64,000 nucleotides of DNA from Notospermus geniculatus (GCA_002633025.1 NMRB01001398.1:124548-188547), one strand, 5' to 3'; counted from the first letter of the stretch, positions 1-10,948 are shown. A program made the numbers and translations. Notes: generated by a model from the letters alone, not told the origin.

Positions 1-33
1 GTGTTGGTTACTGGGGGGGGGGGGGGGGGGAAN
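1..33. repeat. Poly-G tract at window start
   Basis: A run of about 20 G followed by an ambiguous base. It may be a true homopolymer or an assembly edge artefact. Nothing else is encoded here. Confidence 0.8.
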
Positions 34-545
34 AATGCTGATGTCAGGTCACACTGCGATTGCCTGCGCTGCGACGGAACAGTCGGCATCAGGTGTCGCA
101 ATCATGGTCAGGTCACAAAAATGTGAAGTGTGTACGATCATTGTGGAACAAGCAGCATCAGCGCGTAGGGAATCGTAACTCGAGTTGGGTCGACTGTGAA
201 TGGACTACACCCATCGCAATGACACAGAAGTTAAATAGGTTCAACTCTTGCGATTCGTGATCGTTTTGATCGGCGACTGATCCCGATCGTCGTAACTGAG
301 ACGCAAATGTATGTCATGTCACACCATATCGGCGACTGATTTGTTCCACGCTGTCATGCCTCAGACGCAAAGTCATCCAGAAAAGTCAGCCTGCGCCTGT
401 TCTGTGCCATCGCAAGGTCGACCGGACAATATAGCCATAATGCTGATCAGGTCACACTACGATTGCCTGTGCTGCGATAGAACAGTCGGCATCAAGTGAT
501 GAAAATCGTGGTCAGGTCGAAAAAGTAAAATTGTGCGCTCATCTT
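34..545. repeat. Diverged direct repeat (about 105 bp, two copies)
   Basis: Positions 34-145 and 439-545 share an alignable block starting AATGCTGAT and running through GGTCACACT, GATTGCCTG, AACAGTCGGCATCA and GGTCAGGTC. The interval between them has two copies of CGGCGACTGAT and two of AGACGCAAA, so it is probably an old tandem or element-derived region. No gene is supported. Confidence 0.6.
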
Positions 546-1111
546 AAACAGGCAAGCCAGACATCAGCAATAAGTTGTGATTGACGACATTCCACTTTTT
601 ATGATTTATTCATGCCTTCTCACGCCTTTTCCACAAAAACTTTTTTCAATTCAATCCACATTTGGACAATCCCCTGTTGATTCGACGCACATTAAAAGTT
701 AAAAAAATTTCAAATTTTCCAAAGAGTTATTTCGTAAGTTGCTGAAATCACATCTTGGGCAATGCATCTTGGGAAGAAAATCTCGTCAGATTCAGACAAA
801 AATTGGTCGTTTTCATGTCGAAAACGATTACGTTACTTCAAATCCATCAACAGACATCTTTTTGATATCATTTACCAGGATAGACTCGCATTTAAATCGC
901 TTCTTACCCAATAAAACGTAACCACAAAGGTATTTAAGAAACTTTGCTTTATTAAAGCCGACGATTAGGCAGTTTCGACAAATAGGTTTTGACAAATTGT
1001 TTTTTTCCTTGCAACAAAATGAAATGCTAGCGACCGCAGCTGTAAAACATGGCGACGGCTGGAACACTAACGTTGCTGATCACGTGAATGTGTACTAACA
1101 AGTTTTTACAA
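546..1111. other. No gene seen; AT-rich unique-looking sequence
   Basis: Short frames on both strands without recognisable motifs. No repeat family used elsewhere in the window was recognised. Confidence 0.5.
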
Positions 1112-1322
1112 GTGGTTGGTTTGAATCCAGCCTGTGCTATGGGCTGTATGCTCCAATGAAGATTATCTTGAACTCAGGTTCTGAGCCACAACTTTTCAAT
1201 TGTCAGATCATACCCTGGCAAACCTGAACAATTGAAAAGCTGTGGCTCAACCTGAGTTCAAGATAATCTTCGTTGGTGCATACAGCCCTAGGGGACTAAC
1301 CATCCCTGGCTCTTCACATCCG
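1112..1322 (+). mobile_element. SINE-A fragment split by a fold-back
   Basis: The left part has a B-box-like TTTGAATCCAGCCTG. The right part has ACCATCCCTGGCTCTTCACA, the next segment of SINE-A. The two are separated exactly by the inverted repeat at 1141-1288, so the fold-back appears to have inserted into the SINE. Confidence 0.65.
1141..1288. mobile_element. 148-bp fold-back (snap-back MITE)
   Basis: Arms of about 60 bp pair imperfectly. GGGCTGTATGCTCC at the left end mirrors GGTGCATACAGCCC at the right, and the inner arms contain GATTATCTTGAACTCAG and its complement. It is non-coding. Its position inside SINE sequence suggests a mobile origin. Confidence 0.8.
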
Positions 1323-2014
1323 GCTAATCTATACAATAAGAGGGAAGACGGTGCAGATTTGTTACACTCCTTCTGGAGATTGGGCATCATCCAAGTCATG
1401 AATGGTGATGTGATGTGTAGGCCAGGTATCAGTCTGTGTTTATAGCAATTAAAAACCGGGAAAAAATTGGTTCCAAGATGGTTCTGACAGGAAAATCCTT
1501 TGGTGACCTGGAATTCTATTTTTACATTGTGGAGGGATTCCCCCAATTGTCTCGACTTGCTGACTGTGTGACCCCGTTCCTGTTACAAAGGCAGTGGAAT
1601 GGCCTAGATCCAGACTCCTCTTATCAGAGAAACAGTGCAGTGGGCAACCTACGATGAACTCCTTCAGACTGGCAGAAGTATACAAATGCAGCTGGCATGC
1701 CAAGTGGCAAAGTGGCAATGAGATTACTGCATAACCTTATTTGCTGTACTCATCCCACAAAATTCTGCAAAATACATGTGCTCCAATAAAAACACCCTCC
1801 CGACAACACAACCGTAGAACGGGTAACATGCTAGTGGTAGAATAAGCCTTGTACCGGTGAATTTGTATGCGCACAGGTCACCCATCCACGTAGTGATCGC
1901 ACTCTCCGCTGCTTAACTTCTAGCTCCGAGGCCAATGCGCTAAATACTAGGCCATAAAGGAAATCCTCCATGGCCGTACCGTACCGTATTCTAGTAGCTA
2001 CAAGGGCTTCAATG
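1323..2014. other. No gene seen
   Basis: Overlapping frames of 70-100 codons exist on both strands (about 1247-1718) but show no motif and no splice-site pairing that convinced me. Around 1935-1975 there is a very weak, degenerate tRNA-head resemblance. Confidence 0.4.
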
Positions 2015-2155
2015 CAACCTGTACCTTGTGCCTTAAGGGCAAGTTAAAGACCCCATCCAAGAGAGGAATGCGAGTACATGTAGTTTGAGATGGCCTCTTC
2101 CATACTAACCAGAGGCAATAATGCTATGGCTTCGGCCCTGATGGAAAAATCTGAC
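2015..2155 (+). mobile_element. SINE-A body, 5' truncated
   Basis: Contains GACCCCATCCAAG, TTGAGATGGCCTCTTCCAT and the conserved tail GGCTTCGGCCCTGATGGAAA. The tRNA-like head is missing. Confidence 0.85.
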
Positions 2156-2201
2156 ACAAGAATACATGCTGCCGAACGTCTCCTTCAGCTATGACTAACA
2201 G

Positions 2202-2370
2202 GGGCGGATCCACAATTTCAGAAAAGAGGGGGCGCACTGTGCTAGAAACATTGAAATCTGCAGTGAATTTCAATGATTTGCTCCAAATTTCATAATTTCA
2301 CGGTCAATTTTACAGATTTGTTGGCCTAAAGGGGGCATGCGCTGGGTGCGCCCCCTTGGATCCGCGCATG
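2202..2370. mobile_element. hAT-like MITE (GGGGCGGATCC ends)
   Basis: Left end CAGGGGCGGATCCA and right end CTTGGATCCGCGCATG form terminal inverted repeats, with inner GGGGGCGCACT and GTGCGCCCCC also pairing. CAGGGGCGGATCC-type ends are typical of widespread non-autonomous hAT elements. ATGACTAA before the left end resembles ATGACTAC at the right, a possible 8-bp duplication if the right end is slightly truncated. Confidence 0.6.
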
Positions 2371-2834
2371 ACTACGACAGCATCACAGTAACTAAAGATC
2401 ATGTCTTTTTTGCAGAAATAACCTCCCATAGACTAACAACTCAAGAGTGACATGTTCATGCGATAGAGCATTGCAGGAAACATCGATCATCTGAACAACT
2501 TCCGTGTCGTCTGCTGTCGTGACCAATCCACACGGCCGAACAACTCCACGAGGACTTTGATTTTCCGATTGAGACTCGCTATGCGCACTAATGAAGCCAA
2601 GCAGCAGTCTCGCGCTTCAACGAAGATTGACCAAGTGGCATGTCAGGGCAAATATGGAAATCATCCACGAATGACCTACCCGGTGTCAGAAATCTGACGG
2701 TACATGCAGCGGGTGAGAGCTGTGGTCAAGCGTGCTTTGCGTCGGGTGAAGGTAGTCTGACAGCTGACATATTGTTATTTGATTTTTTTCCTTTAGGGCC
2801 ACGGAGTCAAGGATTATTGTCCATGATAAGTACG
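2371..2834. other. No gene seen
   Basis: An 81-codon + frame and an antisense frame overlap here without recognisable content. No repeat family was recognised. Confidence 0.4.
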
Positions 2835-2935
2835 GAAGTATGGAGAGGTACTCATAATCATCACTTGGATGGGGTCTTTTACTAGTCCTGGCAAAGGTGC
2901 AAGGTACAAGATACAAGGCATGACAGCTCCCACGC
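2835..2935 (-). mobile_element. SINE-A fragment
   Basis: Contains CACTTGGATGGGGTCTTTTA and diverged GCAAAGGTGCAAGGTACAAG, the antisense of the SINE-A body. Confidence 0.75.
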
Positions 2936-2957
2936 CACGGACTGAACAGCCTGAGCA

Positions 2958-3187
2958 GGCATGGCGTATTCGAATCCCCATTCTTGACAACACTCGTGCT
3001 GATATAGTTCATGTGGCTGCTGACACAACGCGAGAACGGCAGTTTCAAATGCTGAGATTGCGACGGTGTCGGGCCAAGAACATGTTCTTCTCACTCCCCA
3101 CTCAGCGGAGGGTTGAGAAGAACACGTGCCTGGCCCGACTCCGGTTGCGTTCTCGGCATTCGAAACTGCCGTTCTCAAGTTGAGTCA
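2958..3187. mobile_element. Fold-back D, right arm truncated
   Basis: The arms pair AACGGCAGTTTCAAATGC with GCATTCGAAACTGCCGTTCT around a centre containing CTCCCCACTCAGCGGAGGG. The left arm continues to GCGTATTCGAATCCCC while the right stops near GAGTCAACC. The sister copy at 25118-25342 has the opposite arm complete, so together they define the element. Confidence 0.8.
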
Positions 3188-3972
3188 ACCCTAGACCTAC
3201 CACTTGCTGAGCGGATGTGGAAGCCACAACACTCCCGAGGCTTCCTTCGGCTCACGTCATCCCAGTATGCCAGTTGCTGGCAGAACTGAGTAGCCGGTTG
3301 CCTAGGTTTTTTAAAGTACCAGTATTGAACCAGATATGGCATTATTCGCTCTGGACAAAACTGAGTGGGTCTAGTGCAATGGCAGGAAGGGCTAGGAAAC
3401 ATAGGGCTAGGAAAAAGCCTGTGCTGTTGAAGAGAGTCGTCTCTCTATCACGGAGCAGATCTGAACAAGGATTGATCCTGGAAGTTAGAGGTGACGTGCA
3501 CCAAAGTTTCAACTGCACCACTCAGAGAGTCAACTGACGATATAACAGTCGTTGTTTCTTATTTCTTCGTTACTGTCAAACCACTAATCAGCCAGTTAGT
3601 GTCGTGACAGATAGTGATAAAAGTTGAGCGAGTGGGTTACTAGCGGTGACCAACATGACTCGTTAAGGATGATTGGCAAATTTCACGGTCAATCGGATTC
3701 GGTTGTGTGTTAATGAAGCTATGCCTGGAGCTATTATACGCTAATTTGGTTGATCAGGAAGGATTTGGTGAGAGTGGCGTTGTTTACGTGCGGAGTGACT
3801 CGGCCGTGATGGTTGTTGGAATCAGCAAACAGAACAAAATGTAGTTGTCTTCAAGATTGTCAAGTTAGGAAGCTGATTGAGTCAGTAGGCATTTTGAGTT
3901 TTGAGTTTTAGTCTTTGTTGAACTTCGGACTAGGCAACACGGTGACACTATGGGTCTGAGATTCAAAGATTA
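3188..3972. other. No gene seen; one basic ORF tail
   Basis: A + frame ending at 3537 contains an Arg/Lys-rich stretch (AGRARKHRARKKP) and has no recognisable domain. The rest is featureless to me. Confidence 0.35.
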
Positions 3973-4460
3973 CAAGCTACTCAGGCTCCTCACTTGGATG
4001 ATGTTTTTTACTTTCCGCCTTGCGAAGGTACAAGGTACAAGGCACCACAGCTTACTGTCCCATGTGATAGGCTGGATTCACATTCGGGACCAACCGATTT
4101 CTGGGTGGATTGATAGCCAACTAACAGCTGTTTTATGTATTGCCAAAGCGGCATTGGCCCTGGTAAGTATGGAAGAGGCCATCTCAGGCTACTCATGTTC
4201 TTCACTTGGATGGTCTTTTACTTGCCCATACGAAGAACAAGGTACAAGACACTATGGCTTACTATCTCATGCGACAGACTGAAGAGCCAGGGATGATAAA
4301 TATCCCATACAGCCCAGGCAGGATTTGAACCCGGGAGCTGCCACTTTCTAAGCGGACGTGAGCCAGGGATGATTAATCCCATACGGTCCAGGCTAGTTTC
4401 GAACCGGGCCTGCCGCTTGCTAAGCAGACATGATAAACTATGCTATCAAGGCTCTGTACA
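3973..4460 (-). mobile_element. Two SINE-A copies, second with duplicated head
   Basis: A partial copy (3973-4095) is followed by a copy starting at TTGGCCCTGGTAAGTATGG (about 4153). In the second, the segment from AGCCAGGGATGAT through the tRNA-like head occurs twice in tandem (4290-4362 and 4363-4460), the second ending GCTATCAAGGCTC. The heads read as antisense B boxes (TTTGAACCCGGGAG, TTTCGAACCGGG). Confidence 0.85.
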
Positions 4461-5530
4461 TGTATATCTTCTTGTTGCCCAGTTTCCAATACGGGCAGTT
4501 GTCCGTACTGCGATCATCCCAGCAGACATTTATCTGCGTTTGTGTCCACCGAGACTACGAACTGCCAACAGCCATCGAGCTAAATCCTGAAACATGCCGG
4601 AGAACAAATCCCGTTTTTTCAACCCAAAGGATGAAAGCCAATAGCTGGCGAGGAATACACAATCAATGACTTTTCCCTCCGGCACGACAGGGGATTGTCT
4701 GTGCGTAGACTGCACAAGACATTTCTCTGTCTAGCATATAAATAATGGCCTATTAACCTCTTGTATCAGGTCAATACATGGCGGTACCATGTTGCGTCCA
4801 TTTTGTATGTATTACTCTTGATTTTCGTCTGACAAAGAGATGCAATCTTGGAAAAGGCTGATGGGCCGCCTCTGATCAGGTCTGAGTGAGCATAAAAGCC
4901 TCGGCGCCTGCACTCTGCATGTGGTTGGTTCAATTCTAGCTTTAAGGTGCCCACAGGTCGACATTGCGTCTTGAAGCTACTCGCGGCAACTAGCTTTCCA
5001 GCGATGGAAGCAACTCGGACTGACTGATCAGTTGCAGATTTTGTCGACTTGAGCACGCTTGCGTCTCAGAGCAACTGCCGGATCTGCTAGTTGAACGTGC
5101 TGTTCGAAATAACTGCCAGGTTGCCCCGAGTTCCTCTCAATCGCTGAAATGTCGCTGTGCAAACTAGTTTAGAAGCCAAAGTGGCAACTACCTCTCTGAG
5201 CAAAGTCATCAACACTATCTCCTCGAGACATAATCCAGCGACAGAAAATATAACGACACACTTTTGTATGGGTCAACACACAATAATCTCCTCCTCGCAC
5301 ATTTCTTCGCTTTGCCGAACAACCGACAAAAAGTGACGTCGTTTCCTGATCCACTCTCGCCGCAAATCGCAACGAGACAGACATCAGTTTTTGTAAAGAA
5401 TCCGCATCGAGATGCGACGTCTGTTTCTGACGTGTCTGTCTTCTCGTGCGGAAATGTCGATTTCCGTAACCTGTTTGTAGGAAATTGACACTAAATGCTA
5501 CATGTTTCCATCTGAGTTGTTCCCATATAG
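4461..5530. other. No gene seen; traces of GCGACT-type MITE
   Basis: Between 4950 and 5170 the sequence is rich in motifs of the GCGACT family (GCGGCAACTAGC, ACTGATCAGTTGCAG, CAACTGCC), suggesting a decayed copy. At 5360-5455, CGCAACGAGACAGACATCAG mirrors CTGACGTGTCTGTCTTCTCG, a short imperfect inverted repeat. Confidence 0.45.
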
Positions 5531-5911
5531 ATGTCGGGAACTTGTTCAAGCGTCAAGAAGGATGAACAAAGGTATAATATTCGCACGGCATATCGACTTT
5601 GTGGAGAGTTATTTCTAGGTGCCATTAGCCCTTTCGCAGCCACTGGCCTTTTCTTTAACCTATATATTGGCCTAGTTTCTGAGTTCGCTGGACATTCCGT
5701 CAGGAAAGCAATAGCGACTATAAAGCTAGGAATCCACCTTAACACCATTGATTTTCAAGCTGATTTTGTGTTGCGACTTGCTTTGCAACTGGGTTTGTGT
5801 TGCAACGGGGCACTCGATCGCCCTAGTGGATTCGCTAGACGTGATCCACCAATGGCGATGATGTGGTCAATTTCAGTCAGCAATCGGTCGGCGACTGGTG
5901 GCGGCCTCTAA
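5531..5911 (+). CDS. Unrecognised 126-codon ORF
   Basis: Continuous frame of 126 residues with no match I can name. It has a polar N-terminal part followed by a hydrophobic stretch, FLGAISPFAATGLFFNLYIG, that could be one membrane segment, then a basic segment (SVRKAIATIKLG). The antisense frame is also partly open and no promoter or splice context stands out. It may be a chance ORF or a decayed exon. It is listed because it is among the longer frames here that are not repeat-derived. Confidence 0.18.
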   Translation: MSGTCSSVKKDEQRYNIRTAYRLCGELFLGAISPFAATGLFFNLYIGLVSEFAGHSVRKAIATIKLGIHLNTIDFQADFVLRLALQLGLCCNGALDRPSGFARRDPPMAMMWSISVSNRSATGGGL

Positions 5912-6517
5912 CGGGACCGGTAAGTCTCCCAATACCACCATCTCTACCCGACCCTACGCTATCACTGATAAATCAAAACGCCCCTAAAGGTCACACACGA
6001 AGATCTCTCCTACAAACGTACATCAAGCCAATCGGCGATCATCAACGTGTGGATTTTTTCTCCGCATGCCCGCTGAGCAGCAGGATCAAAGATTCTCAGA
6101 AGTAACGGTCATGTCAATTGACACATTAATGGCCTGGTAATGGACACTAGTAGCGTCTCTGTAGCCGGGAGCTTGCATTTACATATCGGTCCCTAAAGCG
6201 TCTTTGGTAATTCTGATCATTTGTGTAAAAATACATCTCGCTCGTGACCAACTGTTGATAGTTGGTTCTGATTTGTTTGGTCAGTGGTTGGTTGCATGAG
6301 CAGTGCCCTTGGCGGCCACACCTGGGCCTGACAACTTGTTAACATCAAGGTACTACAAAGTGGCGGGTGCAGTGCAAATTTGGCTTCTACCACCATCAGA
6401 GATTTTGGATTCAATCCCCAGTACCTGCTGCGGTCGAGGAGCCTTGCTCGATCCCATGCAGTTGGGCCCACTTTTGATGCAATGGAGAGAGCAACTCTCT
6501 TCAACATCGCAAGTTTC
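5912..6517. other. No gene seen
   Basis: No recognisable repeat or ORF apart from a weak B-box-like GATTCAATCCCCAGTACC near 6408. Confidence 0.4.
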
Positions 6518-6730
6518 TTAACTCGTCTGCCCCCAGGTTTGAGCAGACGGTATCTTCTGTCGACGTTTTCTAAAAGCCTGAGAAATGAATTGGAAAAAAT
6601 TTGAAGAAACATTCTTCTGATGGTTCACAGGAACAACCTTTCTTCAAATATTTTTCAATCCATACCATAGGATGTGAGAAAACTTTGACAGAAGATGCCG
6701 TCTGCTGGACTCTGGAGGCAGATGAGTTAA
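6518..6730. mobile_element. 213-bp fold-back U, copy 1
   Basis: The ends TTAACTCGTCTGCCCCCAGG and CTGGAGGCAGATGAGTTAA are inverted repeats. Internal ACGGTATCTTCTGTC pairs with GACAGAAGATGCCGTC. Further copies lie at 30906-31118 and 46773-46983. TTAA at both ends suggests a TTAA-targeting (piggyBac or Kolobok-like) MITE. Confidence 0.85.
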
Positions 6731-6784
6731 ACACTCCAGGTTCCTCCTGCTGTACATTTCTGTGTCCAGACAATAGAAGTTAAA

Positions 6785-7047
6785 ATCACAAGCAGATTTG
6801 GGGACGCACCAGCGTACACCCTCCCCCTCATGGCGGCAGAGTGATGTTTTTTAAATGGCGATTGAAAAATGCCTTTCTTCAGTGATTTTGTATTTCAGAT
6901 TTTGGGCCTCAGATGCCTAGAAAACTCATATTTGGGATCCCATTTTTGAAACTTTTCTGGGGGCCCCTAGACCCTTGCTTGGTCTCGTACCTTAAACACT
7001 TGCACTGAGGCTTTGCCCCCTTTGCGGAAATCCTGGATCCGCCCCTG
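6785..7047. mobile_element. Truncated hAT-like element
   Basis: The right end CTGGATCCGCCCCTGA is preceded by GCCCCCTTTGCGGAAATC, a common hAT MITE terminus. The matching left end is not seen, so this is probably a 5'-truncated copy. Confidence 0.6.
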
Positions 7048-8443
7048 AAAATGGATGTCCATTTTTTGATTCAACTTTGTGTCCATCGTAGACAGCAATC
7101 GGGGTGTACGTTAACAAAGGGTTTGCTGTAGGTGCTTTTCACTAAGATACCAACATACATGAAAATATGGTAGGGTGCTCACAAACTTCTGAAAGATGGC
7201 CCAAAAAACGTCAGCTTTGGAAAACCCTCTTGCACATTTTTGACCAAATATTCGTCATTTAGTCTCCTTTCGTCTTGCAATTCTTTTTGTTTATCTGATA
7301 CTTCGCTATCCCAAGCGGCGCAAGAAAGCCTGCAACGCTAAACTCCCTGTTGTCATGGCGATGAAGAAACAGACATAAAAGCGTTCACACTCGAAACAAC
7401 ATTGCATCACTTCTCAAGGGGTATACAGATCCCCCTAAGAAATACTTTTTAACATCCTTGTTAAGAACTTTTATTAGTCTTTGCACGGCGACATATCGAA
7501 TGGCACGTTTTTCTTTTTTCAACGTTGAGTGTCGGACACTCTTCCTTTTACATCAGCATTCATTGTCACTTGCCGATATTGTAAGACGATATTCGCATCA
7601 TCAACTTTCTATCTAATCTCTTAGTCCTTTGTGTCTAAATATAGATGCAAGTTTCTTGCCTAAAAACGCTGCGACATATCAGATCGTTAGCTGCATTATG
7701 TTTATCGGCAAATTATCTGCAGTACACTCCCATCTTTTGCAATCAAATGGCAAATGGCAAATGCTTGTGATCAGCAGGAGCAAGGTGTTCAAGGTGTTCA
7801 AATGAACTGGTGCAACTCTGCTCTTTAAAGCCTAGCATACCAATCGTCTTCGACTCGGAAGCTTTCGGCAACCTTCGGGCAGCCATTATAAGCACCTCGT
7901 CCGTATATAGCGGATTAAGTTCGACCACCATATGGTCGGTGATCAGGTCAGAAGTGATGCGGTTGTAGCATTGCGCAGACTAGAAATAGTTCCCTTATAA
8001 TTTTTTATTTAACTGATGTTGTGTTTGCACAAAATGAGTTATTTCGCAATAAATATTTATATAAAAACGTTTGAGTGGTTAAACTGTGCATTTTGCAACG
8101 ATTTTTATTGAAAAATTCGTATGCATTAGGTGACTATTTCTCCCTCCCCACCTCGATCACGAAACAACAATGGCCGCCATAGCTTCACCACTTGAGAAGT
8201 TCAACGTGCTGTTATAGCGTGACTAACCCTTCATCAGGTAAGGTAACATGCTTCAACTCATTTTTCTATATGTAGCAACATTCACAATGCCTAATTGGTG
8301 ACTTAGATCATTCAAATAGATAGTTTGAACAGTCTTGTCGAACCGATCTTCATCAAAGTAGTTCACGGAGCAATATGGCGCTGTCCGATATACGTCAGAG
8401 TTACGATGTTGGCACGAATCGTTCTCTGACGTTCAGATTGCCT
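7048..8443. other. No gene seen
   Basis: 1.4 kb of AT-rich sequence with frames under 65 codons. The only structure noted is a small palindrome around GACCACCATATGGTC at 7921. Confidence 0.45.
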
Positions 8444-8671
8444 AGCATACATCACACTTGCGACTGGAGACAACTAGTCACCACCGAGCTACTAGCGACT
8501 GGGAGGATCTAGCTGGAACTGGAGGCGACTGATCAGTCGCCAGAAATGGTCGATATTCGCACCCTTGTGACTCGCTGGAACTGAAATTTTGCCAGTCACT
8601 GCAAGTTGAACACGTTCAACTTCTAGCGACTATAGTACGCAGTGTCGTTCAGTCCCTGCGATGTACGCCGG
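8444..8671. mobile_element. GCGACT-family MITE, copy 1
   Basis: The left end AGCATACATCACACTTGCGA and right end GCGATGTACGCCGGC are imperfect inverted repeats. The interior has ACTGATCAGTCGCCAG and TTTTGCCAGTCACTGC. It aligns over its length with 14321-14550. Confidence 0.8.
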
Positions 8672-8751
8672 CTCAAGGCTATTGTTCGCCTGTTGAGAAC
8701 AATAGCCTTGAGAAACTCCTTTACGTTGAGGAGCATTCTAAAATACGGGCC
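8672..8751. mobile_element. GGGCC-type fold-back, left arm truncated
   Basis: CTCAAGGCTATTGTT pairs with AACAATAGCCTTGAG, and the right arm continues through GAGGAGCATTCTAAAATACG to GGGCC. The same sequences occur intact at 50393-50498. Confidence 0.8.
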
Positions 8752-8846
8752 ATTATCCAAGGGAGGAACACGAGTAGCTTGAGACGGCCTCTTCCGTACT
8801 TTCCAGGGCCAATAATGCTTTGGCTTCAGCCCTGAGGGAAACATAC
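8752..8846 (+). mobile_element. SINE-A body fragment
   Basis: Contains GTAGCTTGAGACGGCCTCTT, CCAGGGCCAATAATGCTTTG and a tail CTTCAGCCCTGAGGG. It starts exactly where the fold-back ends, so three different elements abut between 8444 and 8846. Confidence 0.85.
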
Positions 8847-9796
8847 AAATAAAATACTTAAACACCCCTACTGCGTTGAGATTTGCCGTCCATGAGTGCT
8901 GAGCTTTCACGTAAAAACAACGCCGCACTATCATTTCGTTTTGCCACTTTCAGACTTGGGTGCCCGAGGTGATCATCACACTAGTCACAAGTAGAAATAA
9001 TTTGATAAAATTGGCACACAAAGCCACTTGAAGCATTAAATTGGGAAAATGTGTTTTTTGCCAATTTAATGCATGGATACGGAGTGAAATTCAAAGAAGG
9101 GTTGGATCAGCCTCGTGATTGGTGCATGTGACCTGTTGTGGGCCAACAGCAACTGCTGAATGAGTCAGGGAGCCCTCCAACGAATCCCGACCCCCAAACC
9201 GACAACGAATCCCGACCCCCAAACTGACATCGAATGACGTTCAGTCCCCATTTTCCAACCCTCCACCCGGCCAACCACGCTTTCTTGCCATTTGTCTCCA
9301 ATTTCATCTTTCGACGAGCCATATTGACCATGTCGTACCCTTTCATAATTACCACGGACAAGAACACTCCAGAATAAATCGGCTCGGTCATATGATACCA
9401 AGGGCCCTTGATGTCGACACCGATGAGAGTGGTGACTGGGAACTACCAGAATTGGTTACAGTTTCTGAGAAAGGGGTATATTTGCTATATGTATTGCAAT
9501 TTCTACTCTCACGGGCAAGTAGTTTTGTATCGACCGCCATCCACACCCACTTGACGCTAGGCCAGGCTGTGGACACAGTTTGTATGATTTTGATTGGGTG
9601 CATGGTGACCAGTGAGCAAGTCTTCTGATTGGTCAGTCATCAAATTTGTTGTAACTCATTTCATGTTGCCATATGTACCCACTTGACACTGAGCTAAGTT
9701 GTGGAAGCAGCTGTGATTTTGATTGGTTGGTGATCAACACAACTTGGCATCCAATTGGTCAATCATCAGCTAATTCAGAAGAGGCCAATTGCAGGC
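8847..9796. other. No gene seen; small direct repeats
   Basis: A 25-bp unit containing CGAATCCCGACCCCCAAAC is repeated at about 9178-9228. ATTAAATTGG and CCAATTTAAT form a small hairpin near 9040-9070. CCCACTTGAC...TGATTTTGATTGG occurs twice (about 9543-9600 and 9678-9730). The 78-codon frame ending at 9628 has an acidic start (DTDESGDWELPEL) but is partly inside these repeats. Confidence 0.45.
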
Positions 9797-9978
9797 TTAT
9801 GCCCCCATCACACCACTTATCTAGTCCTCAGTACGTTCTTGAAAATGTTGCCGAATGGGCTCAAACTGTGTGCGAACGGAGTGGACAGTCTTTTTACGAA
9901 CTTCATGGACGGCCTCGGACAGGAAGGGTGCTCCAGAACTTCGAGGCATTATTTGGCCAACGTTACACGTTCTAGCCC
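9797..9978. repeat. Dispersed 180-bp repeat, copy 1
   Basis: From TTATGCCCCCATCACAC through TACGTTCTTGAAAATGTTGC to TTACACGTTCTAGC it matches 15391-15593. Several frames stay open in both copies despite an in-frame 18-nt indel. Confidence 0.8.
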
Positions 9979-10110
9979 CGTTTGACCCAAACCGGGGTCT
10001 TCCTCAGGACTCTCTAGTATCTTTCACTTCTGGGATCTCTACTCGAACGTGCCTGAGGAAGACCCCAGTTGGGTTCAAAAATTTGCGAAATTCGAAGACA
10101 ACTTTACTTG
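9979..10110. mobile_element. Fold-back Q, copy 1
   Basis: ACCCAAACCGGGGTCTTCCT mirrors GAGGAAGACCCCAGTTGGGT. Copies of this family are at 14230-14320, 26125-26215, 35207-35397 and 41090-41305. Confidence 0.8.
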
Positions 10111-10194
10111 TGCTTTGGTTTAAGACGTCTCTAAAGGTATTTTAAGCTAATTTTCGACAGATTCGCCAAGCCAGTCATAGAGCTGACGTCTCCA

Positions 10195-10246
10195 ATGACA
10201 AGTTTGCATCGTTATGACAAAAAAAAACCGACCGCAAAAAACTTCC
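10195..10246 (+). CDS. Candidate gene A, putative first coding exon
   Basis: Candidate gene A is a chain of short open segments on the + strand (10195-18732) joined by canonical AG acceptors and GT donors whose phases mostly agree. I assembled it by eye and recognise no protein family. This segment starts ATGACAAGT, reads a Lys-rich peptide (MTSLHRYDKKKPTAKNF) and can be cut at a GTAACG donor leaving one base of a codon, the phase the next segment needs. TGACGTC and CCAAT lie just upstream. Weak points are a poor start context and a modest donor. The frame stays open past the donor until a TGA near 10324, so it could equally be an unspliced chance ORF. Confidence 0.2.
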
Positions 10247-10371
10247 GTAACGTCAAGAGAGTTTGTTTCTTTCCAAATACCACTGAACGCATCTTACGGA
10301 TTTCCGAAACCGGAAAACCGTGATCGAGTGAAACCGACTAAGACGACGATCTTTTGTCTTGTTGCTTTTAG

Positions 10372-10449
10372 TTGTCAAGGATGAAAGGCTCGTCTCTGAT
10401 GGCTGGTTTTGTGAAAAAATCTCCTCCAGGAACATCCAGGAGTTGATCG
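10372..10449 (+). CDS. Candidate gene A, exon 2
   Basis: A strong acceptor (TTGTCTTGTTGCTTTTAG) precedes 78 bases and a strong donor (GATCG|GTAAGG) follows. In the only fully open frame (two bases, 25 codons, one base) the peptide contains DERLVSDGWFCEK and SSRNIQELI. Another frame reaches a TGA just before the donor and the third stops at once. Both splice sites are close to consensus, which is why this is a firm member of the chain. Function is unknown. Confidence 0.3.
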
Positions 10450-10842
10450 GTAAGGAGAGCTTTCTGCGATTATCTTTGAGGAGGTATTCAACCATCCGCC
10501 TACACTGATGGGAGCACCCTGGCCCTTCTGATTTGGAGACGAATAAAAAATTGCCTGGACAATATTACCTTTCCAATGTCACTGATAATTTCATAGAAAT
10601 AAACCTTCCGAATCCTTAGCAGGGAAAACGTTCCCTTAACTTGAAATCTGGTAGCTGACATTTCAACAGGGCAAGTTCCCCTTTAATAAAATTTTGGTGT
10701 AAGGCAAAATATTTTTCTTTTATTCCAACATTTTTGCTTCCCATCTCTGCTACAAAGAATTTGTGTCAGTCAAAAATGACACCAAGAATAGTTTCGCAAC
10801 CTGTGATATCCCAATGGCAAATTAAAAATTTTGCTATTTTAG

Positions 10843-10948
10843 CAGCTTACACCTTTGGTAGGCCTACACCTAGATTTACAGTTGACCGTGTTGCAATGGT
10901 ATTCGAAAGCAACAAGCCACAGCAGTTGTGCAAATATGCTCTTTGTAG
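10843..10948 (+). CDS. Candidate gene A, exon 3
   Basis: Acceptor AATTTTGCTATTTTAG and donor TTTGTAG|GTAATT. It begins with two bases that complete the codon left by exon 2. The 34 codons include TFGRPTPRFTVDRVAMVFES and QQLCKYALC, with a skewed, protein-like composition. The frame is also open upstream to the ATG at 10737, so the acceptor choice is inferred. No family was recognised. Confidence 0.3.

Noticed and set aside
1-33. Telomere or G-quadruplex locus
   Set aside because: A single poly-G run with an ambiguous base at the window edge. No repeat unit, and probably a homopolymer or assembly effect.
6217-6612. 131-codon minus ORF
   Set aside because: Half of it is the arm of fold-back U. 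The same text appears near copies 2 and 3.
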